From: Paracoccaceae bacterium
Lineage (GTDB): Bacteria > Pseudomonadota > Alphaproteobacteria > Rhodobacterales > Rhodobacteraceae
DNA: 64,000 bases
Reading direction: 5' to 3'
NCBI GenBank assembly: GCA_020425085.1
Contig: JAGQRW010000004.1
Coordinates: 372,001 to 436,000, forward strand
Shown one piece after another: positions 14,815-23,910 of this stretch. The notes below the pieces were generated by a model. The model was not told the DNA's origin, did no database searches, and was given only the letters and a program-made list of their open reading frames with translations. How positions within the stretch are numbered: the first letter of the stretch is position 1; each line of letters opens with the position of its first letter. A program made the translations under genes and the position numbers.

Positions 14815-16238
14815 AGGCCCCGTACGTTTACCCGTTCGAGGAAGCAAGCGAAGAACTGGTCGCCTTTGGCGATGGTGCCATCGAAGGCCGCCCTGCCGGG
14901 GTTCCTTCGTCTTATGATCGGGGCGGATCGGCCCGCTGGACGCCCGAGGCGATCTCAGAAGCGCATGCGCTGGCGCAACTCGGTCGCTATCAGGTTCGCG
15001 GCTATAACAGTTTCAACAAGCGTCTGCCAACCTTTGACGATCTGACATTCGTGCCGGCAACAATGACCCGCCTGCCCCTGGAAGGTTACCGCGAAAAATG
15101 CGAAACCAAGACGGTTCTGGGCGGAGGTCGCGGTCTGGTGGAAACACCGATTGAACTGGATATCCCGATCTACATCGCCTCGATGTCGTTTGGTGCGCTT
15201 TCCGCCAATGCCAAGGAATCGCTTGGGCATGGGGCGTCAAAGGTCGGCACCATGACCTGCACCGGCGAAGGCGGCATGCTGGAAGAAGAACGCGCCGCCT
15301 CAAGAACGCTGGTCTATCAGATGTCACCGGCCCGATACGGCCTTGATCTTGATCACCTGCGCCGCGCCAACGGCCTGGAACTGGTGGTGGGGCAAGGGGC
15401 AAAACCCGGAACCGGCGGCCTGTTGCTGGGCATGAAGGTGTCCAAGCGGATTTCCGAAATGCGCACCCTGCCCGAAGGTGTCGATCAGCGATCAACCATC
15501 CGTCACCCCGACTGGCTGGGGGCCGACGATCTGGCGGTGAAGATCGAGGAATTGCGCATCGCCACCAACTACAAGGTGCCGATCTTCATCAAGATGGGCG
15601 CAACCCGCCCGCGCTATGACGTGGCGGTCGCGGCCAAGGCCGGCGCCGATGTGGTCGTGGTGGACGGGGCCGAAGGCGGCACCGGCGCATCACCCGAAAT
15701 GCTGATGAACCACACCGGTATTCCCTGCATGGCAGCCATTCCCGCAGCGCGCGAGGCGCTGGACGATTGCGGCATGTCAGGCAAGGTCTCGCTGGTGGTG
15801 GCGGGCGGCATCCGCACCGGCACCGATGTCGCCAAGGCGCTGGCTCTTGGCGCCGACGCGGTGATGATCGGCAACGGCGCAATGATGGCGCTTGGCTGCA
15901 ACTCGCCGCGTTATCTTGAGGACTACCAGAAACTCGGCACCAGTCCGGGTGCCTGCCATCACTGCCACACCGGCCTTTGCCCGGTCGGCATCGCCACCCA
16001 GGATCCAGAGCTTGAAAAACGCATGATCGTGGCCGCAGGGGCGGAACGCGTGGCCAGGATGCTGACCGCAATGACCATGGAAATCACCGCGCTGGCCAAG
16101 GCTTGCGGCAAGTCTTCGGTCCACAACCTGGAAACCGAAGATCTGCGCGCCCTGTCGTTCGAGGCATCCGCCTTTACCGGTGTCAAGATGGCGGGTATCG
16201 ACCGACCGTTCGACTGGCCGACCGCACGCAAAGGCTAA
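14799..16238 (+). CDS. glxD: FMN-binding glutamate-synthase-like subunit, GlxD/MgsC-like
   Basis: A 479-residue protein equivalent to the central and FMN barrel domains of glutamate synthase. The glycine-rich barrel has IYIASMSFGALSANAKESLGHGA, KPGTGG, VVVDGAEGGTGASP and VAGGIRTGTDVAKALALGAD. A cysteine motif CHHCHTGLCPVGIATQ resembles the 3Fe-4S site of GltS. The substrate may be 2-oxoglutarate or a related 2-oxo acid; with MgsABC the product is N-methylglutamate. No mgdABCD (N-methylglutamate dehydrogenase) genes follow, so simple use of the NMG pathway is not supported within this window. Confidence 0.85.
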   Translation: MADDIKAPYVYPFEEASEELVAFGDGAIEGRPAGVPSSYDRGGSARWTPEAISEAHALAQLGRYQVRGYNSFNKRLPTFDDLTFVPATMTRLPLEGYREKCETKTVLGGGRGLVETPIELDIPIYIASMSFGALSANAKESLGHGASKVGTMTCTGEGGMLEEERAASRTLVYQMSPARYGLDLDHLRRANGLELVVGQGAKPGTGGLLLGMKVSKRISEMRTLPEGVDQRSTIRHPDWLGADDLAVKIEELRIATNYKVPIFIKMGATRPRYDVAVAAKAGADVVVVDGAEGGTGASPEMLMNHTGIPCMAAIPAAREALDDCGMSGKVSLVVAGGIRTGTDVAKALALGADAVMIGNGAMMALGCNSPRYLEDYQKLGTSPGACHHCHTGLCPVGIATQDPELEKRMIVAAGAERVARMLTAMTMEITALAKACGKSSVHNLETEDLRALSFEASAFTGVKMAGIDRPFDWPTARKG

Positions 16239-16394
16239 AGGCGTAAGAGATCGAAAAGGCGGACAGGGCCGGGCGCAAACACAGACACAGACCGGGGCGA
16301 TTTGCCCCATCAAAGGAACAGGACGAAAAACCATCCCGGCGCTAACTTGTACGGCATCCAGACCGGGCATAACAAACGTAACAGGGAGAATACA

Positions 16395-17687
16395 ATGGAC
16401 GGAGATTTCAGCCTTCCGCCGGGCACACACACGGTCGCAATGGGGATGGGCGACATGAATGGCATCATGCGCGGCAAACGCATCCCTGCCAGCCACTGGG
16501 AAACCACCTGCAAAAGCGGCAATGCGCTGACGGTGGCCCTGCTGACGATCGACATGACCTCGGACATCTGGGATACACCTTACGTCAATTTCGACAGCGG
16601 CTATCCCGACATGCATATGTTTCCGCTGACCAAACCCGTCGCCTCACCCTGGGAGGAAGGGGTTGCCATCTGCATGGCCTATGGTCTTGGCACCGACCAC
16701 AAACCGGTGCCGATTGATCCGCGCGGAACGCTGGTTGCACAGGTCGAGCGCGCTGCAAAGATGGGCTTTGAGGTTCTGACCGGCACCGAGCTTGAATTCT
16801 TCCTGCTTGATCCCGAAACCCTCAAGCCCAAGGAAAAAGGCATTCAGGTTTATTCCATGGAACGCGCCGCTGAGCTGGAACATGTGCTTGGCCCGATCCG
16901 ACGGCAGATCAATGAGGCCGGAATTCCCATCGAGCAATCAAACCCCGAATACGGCGCCGGTCAGGTCGAGGTGAACATCCGCTATGGTGAAGCCCTTAAA
17001 TCTGCCGATCAGGTGGTGATGTTCCGTTCATTGGTGAAAACCCTTGCGCATAAACATGGCTATCTTGCAACCTTCATGGGCAAGCCTTTTATCGACCAGT
17101 CGGGCAGCGGTTTTCATACCCATTACTCGCTATGGAAAGACGGCAAGAACGTGTTTGCAGACAAAGGCAAGATCAGCCAGATCGGGCTTAGCTTCCTGGC
17201 CGGAATACAACGCCACATGCCCGAAATTACCCTGGCCGGATCAAACACGCCAAACGCCTTCCGCCGCCGCCAACCCTATACCTTCTGCCCGACCAACGCC
17301 TCCTGGGGGTATGACAATCGCACCGTCGGACTGCGCGTGATCGAAGGGGAAGACAGCGCCGTTCGCGTGGAAAAACGCGACGCATCGGCCGAATGTAACC
17401 CCTATTACCTTCTGGCCTGCGATATAGCCGCCGGTCTTGACGGTATTGAGCAGGGGTTGGAGCCGGGTGACCCCTGCATGGGCAATGCCTATGCACTGGA
17501 GGATGTGGCACCCCTGCCCGGTGATCTTGGCACCGCAGTAGCGTTGGCACAGGATTCCGAATTGATGAAACGCGTGCTTGGCGATGACCGGCTGACCATC
17601 ATGATCCAGCAAGCCGAACGCGAAATCGAATTTGTCGCCAACCAGATCACGCAGGTCGAGATCGACCGCTACATGGGCAATTTCTGA
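16395..17687 (+). CDS. Glutamine-synthetase-family gamma-glutamylamine synthetase (PuuA-like)
   Basis: A 430-residue member of the glutamine synthetase superfamily. Active-site blocks are visible: MGDMNGIMRGKRIP near the N-terminus (typical of PuuA-like enzymes), TGTELEFFLLDPE, EYGAGQVEVNIRYGEAL, GSGFHTHYSLW and the RVEKRDASAECNPYY region. These enzymes join an amine such as putrescine, ethanolamine or methylamine to glutamate with ATP. GGGAG precedes the ATG at 16395. The presence of aldehyde dehydrogenase and FAD oxidase genes downstream suggests a Puu-type pathway; the amine cannot be named from the sequence. The glxBCD-glnT order of rhizobia is a close parallel. Confidence 0.85.
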   Translation: MDGDFSLPPGTHTVAMGMGDMNGIMRGKRIPASHWETTCKSGNALTVALLTIDMTSDIWDTPYVNFDSGYPDMHMFPLTKPVASPWEEGVAICMAYGLGTDHKPVPIDPRGTLVAQVERAAKMGFEVLTGTELEFFLLDPETLKPKEKGIQVYSMERAAELEHVLGPIRRQINEAGIPIEQSNPEYGAGQVEVNIRYGEALKSADQVVMFRSLVKTLAHKHGYLATFMGKPFIDQSGSGFHTHYSLWKDGKNVFADKGKISQIGLSFLAGIQRHMPEITLAGSNTPNAFRRRQPYTFCPTNASWGYDNRTVGLRVIEGEDSAVRVEKRDASAECNPYYLLACDIAAGLDGIEQGLEPGDPCMGNAYALEDVAPLPGDLGTAVALAQDSELMKRVLGDDRLTIMIQQAEREIEFVANQITQVEIDRYMGNF

Positions 17688-17721
17688 GGCGGGGGCGCAT
17701 CACCAAGCAAAGGATTTCAAC

Positions 17722-18132
17722 ATGACCATCAAGACCATTTCCGGCGGCGGACGGTTCGAAAAGGCCGGCTCATACGCGCGGGTGAAACGCATCGGCCCGT
17801 TTGTCTTTGTCGCGGGCCTTACCGCCATGCAATCAACCGGCAAGGTCTATGCACCTTACGACATGTACGAACAGACCCGGTTCATCTTTGACAAGATCGA
17901 GGATTTGCTGAACGAAGCCGGTGCCAAGATGCGCCACATCGTCAGAACCCGCGCCTTTCTTTCCGACATGCGCGAAGCTGCCGGTTTCATCCGCTGTCAC
18001 GGCGAGATCTTCAAAGGGATCGAGCCGGTTTTGACCGGGGTCGAGGCCGGGCTGACCACCCCCGGCATGCTGGTTGAAATCGAAGTCGATGCCATCATCC
18101 ACGACAAAAAGGGCCGGATCTCGCTTAAATGA
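17722..18132 (+). CDS. RidA family protein
   Basis: A 136-residue RidA/YjgF-fold protein: GPFVFVAGLTAMQSTGKVYAPYDMYEQTRFIFDKIEDLLNEAGA, then the key Arg in IVRTRAFLSDM and the C-terminal VEIEVDAII. RidA enzymes hydrolyse reactive enamines/imines to oxo compounds and ammonia, which suits the products of an amine oxidase in this operon. Start at 17722 with AAAGGA upstream. Confidence 0.9.
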   Translation: MTIKTISGGGRFEKAGSYARVKRIGPFVFVAGLTAMQSTGKVYAPYDMYEQTRFIFDKIEDLLNEAGAKMRHIVRTRAFLSDMREAAGFIRCHGEIFKGIEPVLTGVEAGLTTPGMLVEIEVDAIIHDKKGRISLK

Positions 18133-18180
18133 AGTCACGGGGCAACCGGCCCGATCCAGTTCCAACCCAGGGAGGAAACC

Positions 18181-19590
18181 ATGTTTCAGAAAATGCTTAT
18201 TGGCGGCAAACTTGTCGGCAAGGATGAAAAAGGCAAACGCATCAAGGTGATCAATCCGGCCACGGAAAAGACCTATGCGCATGTGCCCAAAGGCAAGGTA
18301 AAACACATCAACAAGGCAGTGGCTGCCGCTAAAAAGGCATTCCCGAAATGGGCCGCCACTTCGCAGGCCAAGCGACAGGAAGTCGTATCGAAAATCGCCG
18401 ACGTGATCTCTAACAACGCCGAAATGCTGGCTCGTATCATGGTCAAGGAACAAGGCAAACCGATGCCCGAGGCACTTGGCGAAATGGCCTGGACCGAAGG
18501 CTATCTGCGCCACTACGCCACCCTTTCGGTGGAAGGGCGCACCATTCAGGACGATGAAACTTTCAAGATCGAGATGCGGCGTGTACCGCTTGGTGTTGTC
18601 GCCGGAATCTGCCCATGGAACTTTCCGGTGCTGGTACCGTTCTGGAAAATCGGCCCGGCGCTGATTGCCGGCAACACCGTTGTCATGAAACCCTCACCGA
18701 CCACACCGGTGACGCTGATGAAGATTCTGGAGCTGTGCAACGATTTCGTACCAGCGGGCGTTCTGAACATCGTCAGCGACGAAAACGATCTGGGCGAGGT
18801 TTTGACCAGCCATCCCGATGTTGCCAAGGTCAGCTTTACCGGCTCGACCGAAACCGGTCGCAAGATCATGGCCTCGGCTGCAGGCACCAACAAGCGTCTG
18901 ACGCTGGAAATGGGCGGCAACGATCCTGCCATCGTCATGGCGGATGTCGATGTCAAGGAAACCGCCGCCAAGATCTATGCCGGTGCCTTCATGAATGCCG
19001 GTCAGGTCTGCATGGCGATCAAGCGGGTGTATGTGCATGAGAAGATCTATGACGAGATGTGCGATGAACTGACGAAACTGGCAGAAGCAGCGGTTGTCGG
19101 CGATGGCTTGCAACAGGGTTCAACTATCGGTCCGATCCAGAACAAGGCGCAATATGAAAAGGTCAAGGCATTGATCAAAAGCGCCGATACCGACGGCAAG
19201 ATCCTGTGCGGTGGCGTGGTCAAGGGCAAGAAGGGCTATTTCATCAAGCCGGTGATCGTGCGTGACGTCAAGGACGGCGATGATATCGTTGACAAGGAAC
19301 AGTTTGGCCCGATCCTGCCGATCATCAAGTTCAAGGACGTGAAAAAGGTCGGCCTGCTGGCCAATGCCTCGGATTACGGGCTGGGGGCTTCGGTCTGGTC
19401 GGCCGATGAAAAGGCGGCAACCAAACTGGCCGCAACCATCGAAAGCGGCACGGTCTGGGTCAACCAATCGACCAATATCGGCCCGCATATTCCCATGGCC
19501 GGTTTCAAGGCATCGGGCATCGGGGTTGAACAATCGGCCGAAGGGCTGGAGGAGTACACCCAGATTCAGGTGCTGAATATCGCCCATTGA
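18181..19590 (+). CDS. NAD(P)-dependent aldehyde dehydrogenase
   Basis: A 469-residue aldehyde dehydrogenase of normal length with all catalytic features: Asn147 (CPWNFP), Lys in VVMKPSP, the cofactor loop FTGSTETGRKIM, Glu243 (LEMGG) and the nucleophile Cys277 (NAGQVCMAIKR). In the operon it would oxidise the aldehyde produced from the gamma-glutamylated amine (PuuC-like step). A GGGAGG site lies just before the ATG. The exact substrate is unknown. Confidence 0.88.
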   Translation: MFQKMLIGGKLVGKDEKGKRIKVINPATEKTYAHVPKGKVKHINKAVAAAKKAFPKWAATSQAKRQEVVSKIADVISNNAEMLARIMVKEQGKPMPEALGEMAWTEGYLRHYATLSVEGRTIQDDETFKIEMRRVPLGVVAGICPWNFPVLVPFWKIGPALIAGNTVVMKPSPTTPVTLMKILELCNDFVPAGVLNIVSDENDLGEVLTSHPDVAKVSFTGSTETGRKIMASAAGTNKRLTLEMGGNDPAIVMADVDVKETAAKIYAGAFMNAGQVCMAIKRVYVHEKIYDEMCDELTKLAEAAVVGDGLQQGSTIGPIQNKAQYEKVKALIKSADTDGKILCGGVVKGKKGYFIKPVIVRDVKDGDDIVDKEQFGPILPIIKFKDVKKVGLLANASDYGLGASVWSADEKAATKLAATIESGTVWVNQSTNIGPHIPMAGFKASGIGVEQSAEGLEEYTQIQVLNIAH

Positions 19591-19630
19591 TGCCAAGACC
19601 GCCGCCTATGGCGGCGATTGACGAAACGAC

Positions 19631-21013
19631 ATGGGGCGACATCAGGCTCGCCCCGTGTTTCACCAACAAGGTCTCGCCCAGGCCAGAGGTTTGGGCCACG
19701 GAAAGGTCACCCACTTGCCATCGCCAAAATCAACGCCCTATTGGTGGGAAGATTGCCCCGCCTTTGATGGTCAGGAACCGGGCCTGCCCGAAACTGCGGA
19801 TGTGGTGGTGGTGGGCGCGGGCCTGACCGGGTGTTCGGCGGCCCTGACGCTGGCGAAATCCGGCGCCAGTGTTCTGGTACTGGATGCCGAAAGGCCGGGT
19901 TACGGCGCCAGCACCCGCAACGGCGGCATGATCGGTGGTGGTTACCGGCTGACCTATCAGGAAATGATCCAGAAATACGGACAAGAAACGGCCCTGCGCC
20001 TGCTGACCGAAAGTCATGTGGATTCGCTTGAATTCGCCGCCAGCCGCATCCGGGACGAGGCGATTGATTGCGATTACCACACCTATGGCCGTTTTCGTGG
20101 TCAGTGGAACAAGGCGGAATACGACGCCACTGCGCGCGGGCTGGATGACCTCAGGAAACTGGTGGATGTCAATATCGACATGGTACCGAAATCCCAACAG
20201 CGCCGGGAAATCGGCAGCGATCTTTACCATGGTGGCATGATGTTGCATGACCACGGCGGGCTGCATCCGGGCAAATATCTGAATGGCCTTCTGAACGCCG
20301 CCGCCAAGGCGGGTGCGAAAGTGTTGGGGGAAACGCCGGTTACCAAGGTCAGCAGGCAGGGCGATGGTTTTCTGGTGGAAACCACAAGGGGCGTGGTGAA
20401 GGCAACACAGGTTCTGATGGCAACCAACGGCTATACCTCGCCCGACTTTCCCCATTTGAAACGCCGCATGATCCCGGTTTCCAGCTTTCTGATCGCCAGT
20501 GAGGAATTATCGCCTGAACTGGTTGACGACATCATGCCGGGGCGGCGGATGTATGTGGAAACCCGCCACCGGCACTGCTATTTCCGGCTGTCACCCGACG
20601 GCAAACGCATTGTTCTGGGCGGCAGAGCCGGCATGTCAAAGATACCGCAAAGCCACGCCACCAGGGTGCTGAGCGGGCTGATGCGCCAGATTTTTCCGCA
20701 GCTTTCCGCGACCAAAATCACCCATAGCTGGACCGGGCATACCGGGTTCACCTTTTCGTTTTTGCCGCATATCGGGCAGTTTGATGGTATCTGGCACGCG
20801 ATGGGGTATTCCGGCAGCGGCAACGCCATGGCCTCGTATCTGGGACACAAGGCGGCGCTGAACATGCTGGGGGACAAAGCCGGGGATACAGCGTTCACCA
20901 AAACACCGCTTGAAACCCGGTTCTGGTATCGAAAACGCGCCTGGTTCCTGCCGTTTGCACATCAGATGTACCGGTTGAGCGACCTCAGGGAAAACCTCAG
21001 CCGGGACAGGTAA
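19631..21013 (+). CDS. DadA/PuuB-type FAD-dependent oxidoreductase
   Basis: A protein of 430-460 residues with an N-terminal dinucleotide fold (VVVVGAGLTGCSAALTLAKSGASVLVLDAERPGYGASTRNGGMI) and the late SWTGHTGFTFSFLPHIG...GYSGSGNAMASYLG motif of DAO-type oxidases. It matches gamma-glutamylputrescine oxidase-like enzymes that oxidise secondary or primary amines. The ATG at 19631 gives an N-terminus not typical of the family; a TTG at 19715 after GGAAAGG (starting LPSPKSTPYWWEDCP) looks more likely. Last gene of the amine operon. Confidence 0.85.
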   Translation: MGRHQARPVFHQQGLAQARGLGHGKVTHLPSPKSTPYWWEDCPAFDGQEPGLPETADVVVVGAGLTGCSAALTLAKSGASVLVLDAERPGYGASTRNGGMIGGGYRLTYQEMIQKYGQETALRLLTESHVDSLEFAASRIRDEAIDCDYHTYGRFRGQWNKAEYDATARGLDDLRKLVDVNIDMVPKSQQRREIGSDLYHGGMMLHDHGGLHPGKYLNGLLNAAAKAGAKVLGETPVTKVSRQGDGFLVETTRGVVKATQVLMATNGYTSPDFPHLKRRMIPVSSFLIASEELSPELVDDIMPGRRMYVETRHRHCYFRLSPDGKRIVLGGRAGMSKIPQSHATRVLSGLMRQIFPQLSATKITHSWTGHTGFTFSFLPHIGQFDGIWHAMGYSGSGNAMASYLGHKAALNMLGDKAGDTAFTKTPLETRFWYRKRAWFLPFAHQMYRLSDLRENLSRDR

Positions 21014-21028
21014 CGCCGCCAAACGTTG

Positions 21029-21514
21029 CTATTCGGCCTCATCCATCGGCGATGCGTTCAGCAGCGCATAACCCTCGGCACCCAGTCGTTCAAACAGCTC
21101 GATCTGCGTTTCCAGAAAGTCGATATGCCCCTCTTCATCGGCCAGCAGTGTTTCAAACAGCTTCATTGAAACGTAGTCGCCAACCTTGTTGCAATGCGCC
21201 CGGGCCTCCTTGTAGAGCGCGCAGGCCTCCTGTTCCGCCGCCATGTCGCAGTCAAGCGTTTCGCGCGGTGTCTGGCCGATCCGCAACGGGTCCAGCTTTT
21301 GCAGGTTGGGATGGCCCCCCAGAAAAATCACACGGGCGATCAGTTGGTCGGCGTGGTGCATCTCTTCGATGCTTTCTTCGCGACTTTTCCTGGCCATGCG
21401 GCCAAGGCCCCAATCCTCCTGAAGTCGGTAATGCAGCCAATATTGGCTGACCGCCGTCAATTCGGAACGAATCGCCTTGTTGAGATAGTCAATAACCGTT
21501 GCGTCGCCCTTCAT
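21029..21514 (-). CDS. bfr: Bacterioferritin
   Basis: A 161-residue haem-containing ferritin that stores iron as a 24-mer. The dinuclear iron ligands fit: Glu18 (RSELTA), Glu51 and His54 (EEMHH), with Met52 as the haem ligand, then the [15 protein letters not shown] and [11 protein letters not shown] helices supplying the second set. The ATG at 21514 is chosen to place these residues at the standard positions; the open frame extends upstream through bfd. It overlaps the bfd stop by 26 bp, and the two are one transcript. Confidence 0.95.
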   Translation of the reverse strand: MKGDATVIDYLNKAIRSELTAVSQYWLHYRLQEDWGLGRMARKSREESIEEMHHADQLIARVIFLGGHPNLQKLDPLRIGQTPRETLDCDMAAEQEACALYKEARAHCNKVGDYVSMKLFETLLADEEGHIDFLETQIELFERLGAEGYALLNASPMDEAE

Positions 21515-21761
21515 GTCGGACCTCCCTGGTTGCGTCATGGCTCCGGCGCAGATGCTGAAGCTCGGCCGGAACCTCCAGATTGACATTCTGGCGGATGGTG
21601 TCAAGGAACAGCGGCATGCAGCCGCCGCAATCCGAGGATTTGCCAAGCGCGCGATAAATCTTTCCCGGCGTGATCAGCGCACTGCCATCGGCGGCTCGCA
21701 TCCAGTCGATGGCGGCATGGATTTCCTTGTCGGAAATACGCTGACATTGGCATACGATCAT
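21489..21761 (-). CDS. bfd: Bacterioferritin-associated ferredoxin
   Basis: A 90-residue [2Fe-2S] Bfd-type protein: [14 protein letters not shown] has the first Cys pair (CxC, Cys4 and Cys6) and [11 protein letters not shown] the second (CxxC). Bfd reduces the bacterioferritin core to release iron. The C-terminal tail of about 25 residues after the second motif is longer than usual, because the frame runs into bfr. It lies 70 bp after hemP on the same strand. Confidence 0.92.
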   Translation of the reverse strand: MIVCQCQRISDKEIHAAIDWMRAADGSALITPGKIYRALGKSSDCGGCMPLFLDTIRQNVNLEVPAELQHLRRSHDATREVRHEGRRNGY

Positions 21762-21831
21762 GGTTTACCCTCAAATTTCATCGACTTGCTCCGACATGGC
21801 ACAACTGATCACCGGACTTTCGGCAGATAAA

Positions 21832-22005
21832 TCATTTGGTCAGGATCAGCTTTCGGCCCCGGGTGATCCGCAGGGTATATTGCTGATCGTCCAGCGTGAT
21901 CGTCGCCGTTGCCCCGCCTTCGGTCAGCGTTCGGGCATCAATACTGGGAATATCAGCCTGCCCTTTGGACATATCGGTCAGGTTGCTGGTTTCAGTACGG
22001 TTCAT
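21832..22005 (-). CDS. hemP: Hemin uptake protein HemP
   Basis: A 57-residue protein, too short for most gene calls, with the HemP hallmark: SIDARTLTEGG followed by ITLDDQQYTLRITRGRKLILTK at the very C-terminus. In alphaproteobacteria HemP is needed for haem uptake and is controlled by iron. It starts the leftward hemP-bfd-bfr set and is divergent from the imelysin-FTR1 operon. Confidence 0.9.
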   Translation of the reverse strand: MNRTETSNLTDMSKGQADIPSIDARTLTEGGATATITLDDQQYTLRITRGRKLILTK

Positions 22006-22042
22006 ATTTGGCCTTGCTGGCAGGTCTGGCGATAACCATACC

Positions 22043-22057
22043 TGACAGGATTAATCA
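22043..22057. promoter_or_regulatory. TGA-N9-TCA box (RirA/IRO-like)
   Basis: TGA (22043-22045), nine bases, TCA (22055-22057) fits the iron-responsive IRO pattern of RirA in rhizobia. It sits in the 279-bp gap between hemP and the imelysin gene, where iron control is expected. The motif is short and could occur by chance. Confidence 0.4.
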
Positions 22058-22071
22058 TGTTTGTCAATTCA

Positions 22072-22084
22072 GACTATTTTAGTC
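22072..22084. promoter_or_regulatory. Inverted repeat GACTA-TTT-TAGTC
   Basis: A perfect 5-3-5 inverted repeat in an AT-rich part of the divergent hemP/imelysin promoter region. It may be the operator of an iron regulator (Fur/Irr/Rrf2 class); the protein cannot be named. Confidence 0.4.
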
Positions 22085-22284
22085 GTCTATATTTTTTCAC
22101 CAGAAAATCAGCAAGACGGCATTTCCTATTGAATTAGTCAGGATTGACAAAAGCACGATGGGTCTGCTATTTAGCCGCCACTCGGAAATCAATGCGCCAA
22201 GCCTGACGCCAAGCACAAAATTTCCTTGGACCCCGCCCCGAAGCGACCGCTTTGAGGAGCAGATCAAATCGAAAGGGCTTAAAG

Positions 22285-23340
22285 ATGAATCGCTTAACCC
22301 ACGTCCTGCTTGGTGCCGCTGTAATTGGCAGCCTTTCCGCGACAGAGCTGCTTGCCGATAGCAGCGCCGAAATTCAGGGGCTGGAAGATGTCAAGAATTT
22401 CACCCTCGAACACAATGCGGAACTGGTGACAAATGCCGACCTGATGCTGGGCGCGGTCAGAACCTATGCCGGAATCATCACCGCCCATGATGGCGATTAC
22501 GCCGCCGCATGGAAGGCCGATGGCCCGGCACTTGCCAAGGCAATCGAGGATATCCGCGGGCTGTGGCTGAAAACCTCCAACCAGTATGAAACCATGGAAG
22601 GGATCGTCGCGGGCATTCCCGCAACCGTCAAATACGACATGATCCTTGATGCCGGCAACCCCGGCACCGAATCCGAAGACGTGGCCGAATACGACCTGAC
22701 CCTGCCCGACGGCACCGTACTGAAACGCCCCGGCAGCCTGTTTCACCATATCACCGAACCGCTGTTCTGGGGCATGGACCCGGTAAACGTCATCATGACG
22801 GCAGATCTGAATGGCGATGGCAATATCGGGCGCGGCGAAATGCTGTTTGACGCCAATCTGGCACTTGGCGCGGCCGAGGCGCTCAGCTATTGGGCCAAGG
22901 CGCTGAAAACCGAACTGACAGAATGGAAACCGAACCGCGACGACGCCTTTACCGCCGTCGTCACCATGACCCCGACAGTGGGCGACTATTTCGGTGAGTG
23001 GAAGGAATCGCAGTTCATCACCGGCGATATCGGCGCCTTTGTGGCGCAAAGCCGGCTGGTGGATGTACAGGGCATCATGGGTGGCTGCAAAAAGATGTAT
23101 TTCAGCGCCATTTCCCCGGTGGTCAAGGCCACTGACCCCAATCTGGATCAGTCAATCCGCGCTGGTTTCGAGGAATTGCTGGCCCTGGTCAAGGAAACCT
23201 ATGAGCGTGAATATGCAGGCGAAAAATTCGGCACCGAAGAAGCCGACGCAATCGGCAATGAGGCACAGGATATCGCCGACCGCATCGTCGCCATGGTGTT
23301 GCAAGCCGCCGCCAAGAATGGCGTGACCCTCAAGATGTAA
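22285..23340 (+). CDS. Imelysin-family iron-uptake protein with EF-hand loop
   Basis: A 351-residue exported protein (signal peptide about 1-24) of the imelysin/M75 (IrpA, EfeO-like) group: helical repeats with SLFHHITEPLFWG (His154, His155, Glu158) as the metal-binding H-x-x-E type motif, and IVAMVLQAA at the end. Such proteins bind iron in the periplasm. An unusual feature is DLNGDGNIGRGE at residues 174-185, a complete 12-residue EF-hand calcium loop just after the metal motif. The ATG at 22285 gives the signal peptide. It heads a four-gene operon ending with the FTR1 permease. Confidence 0.82.
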   Translation: MNRLTHVLLGAAVIGSLSATELLADSSAEIQGLEDVKNFTLEHNAELVTNADLMLGAVRTYAGIITAHDGDYAAAWKADGPALAKAIEDIRGLWLKTSNQYETMEGIVAGIPATVKYDMILDAGNPGTESEDVAEYDLTLPDGTVLKRPGSLFHHITEPLFWGMDPVNVIMTADLNGDGNIGRGEMLFDANLALGAAEALSYWAKALKTELTEWKPNRDDAFTAVVTMTPTVGDYFGEWKESQFITGDIGAFVAQSRLVDVQGIMGGCKKMYFSAISPVVKATDPNLDQSIRAGFEELLALVKETYEREYAGEKFGTEEADAIGNEAQDIADRIVAMVLQAAAKNGVTLKM

Positions 23341-23397
23341 TAGAGGCGCGGGGGCCATCCCCGTTTCACCAAAATCCGACCATCAAAGGCCGTGCCA

Positions 23398-23910
23398 ATG
23401 GACATCACTTCGACCAGCCCAGCGACTTCGGCCCTGTCCTGCCATCTGGCGGCGGCCCACAAAAAGACCCGAACCTGGCGATCATCGGCGTTGACCTTCG
23501 GGTTTTCGGCACTGCTGGTGTCCGGCCTTTATCTGGAATTCTTTGCACAGGACAACTGGAACGCCGGGGCACTGGTGCTGATCACGCATCTGCTGGTCGG
23601 ACTTGCATTCGTGGCGCTGCTGCTGTTCTGGATCATCGGCCATGTTCGCCGCGGTCTCGTGTTAAGCGAACGGCGCAGCTTTACCTGGCTCAGCTGGGGC
23701 TTGCTGACGAAGTATCTGCTGGTGATCGGCACCGGTCTGTTGATGGCGGTGCCGCCGGGTTTGTACCTTTTTGGCAAGATCTGGTTCTGGAGCTTTGAGG
23801 CAACCTATGTGCTGACCTTCATCCACCTGTGGGTCGGAATTGCCGCCGCTCTTGGGATGGTGGTGCATCTGGGCATGCGGCACTGGCGCTGGACCGGAAG
23901 GGAAAGATGA
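23398..23910 (+). CDS. Four-helix membrane protein, cytochrome b561-like
   Basis: A 170-residue membrane protein with four hydrophobic segments and His residues placed within or next to them (LITHLLVGLAFVALLLFWIIGHVRR, LTFIHLWVGIAAALGMVVHLGMRHWRW), the layout of a di-haem cytochrome b of the b561/NarI-like type. It could pass electrons between the quinone pool and the pentahaem cytochrome encoded next. Starts at ATG 23398 (AAAGG upstream; a GTG lies two codons earlier) and overlaps the next gene as ATGA. Confidence 0.7.
   Translation: MDITSTSPATSALSCHLAAAHKKTRTWRSSALTFGFSALLVSGLYLEFFAQDNWNAGALVLITHLLVGLAFVALLLFWIIGHVRRGLVLSERRSFTWLSWGLLTKYLLVIGTGLLMAVPPGLYLFGKIWFWSFEATYVLTFIHLWVGIAAALGMVVHLGMRHWRWTGRER

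Noticed and set aside
13178-17687. Complete N-methylglutamate (methylamine) pathway
   Set aside because: GlxBCD resembles MgsABC, but the synthetase is more PuuA-like than GmaS-like and no mgdABCD genes follow.
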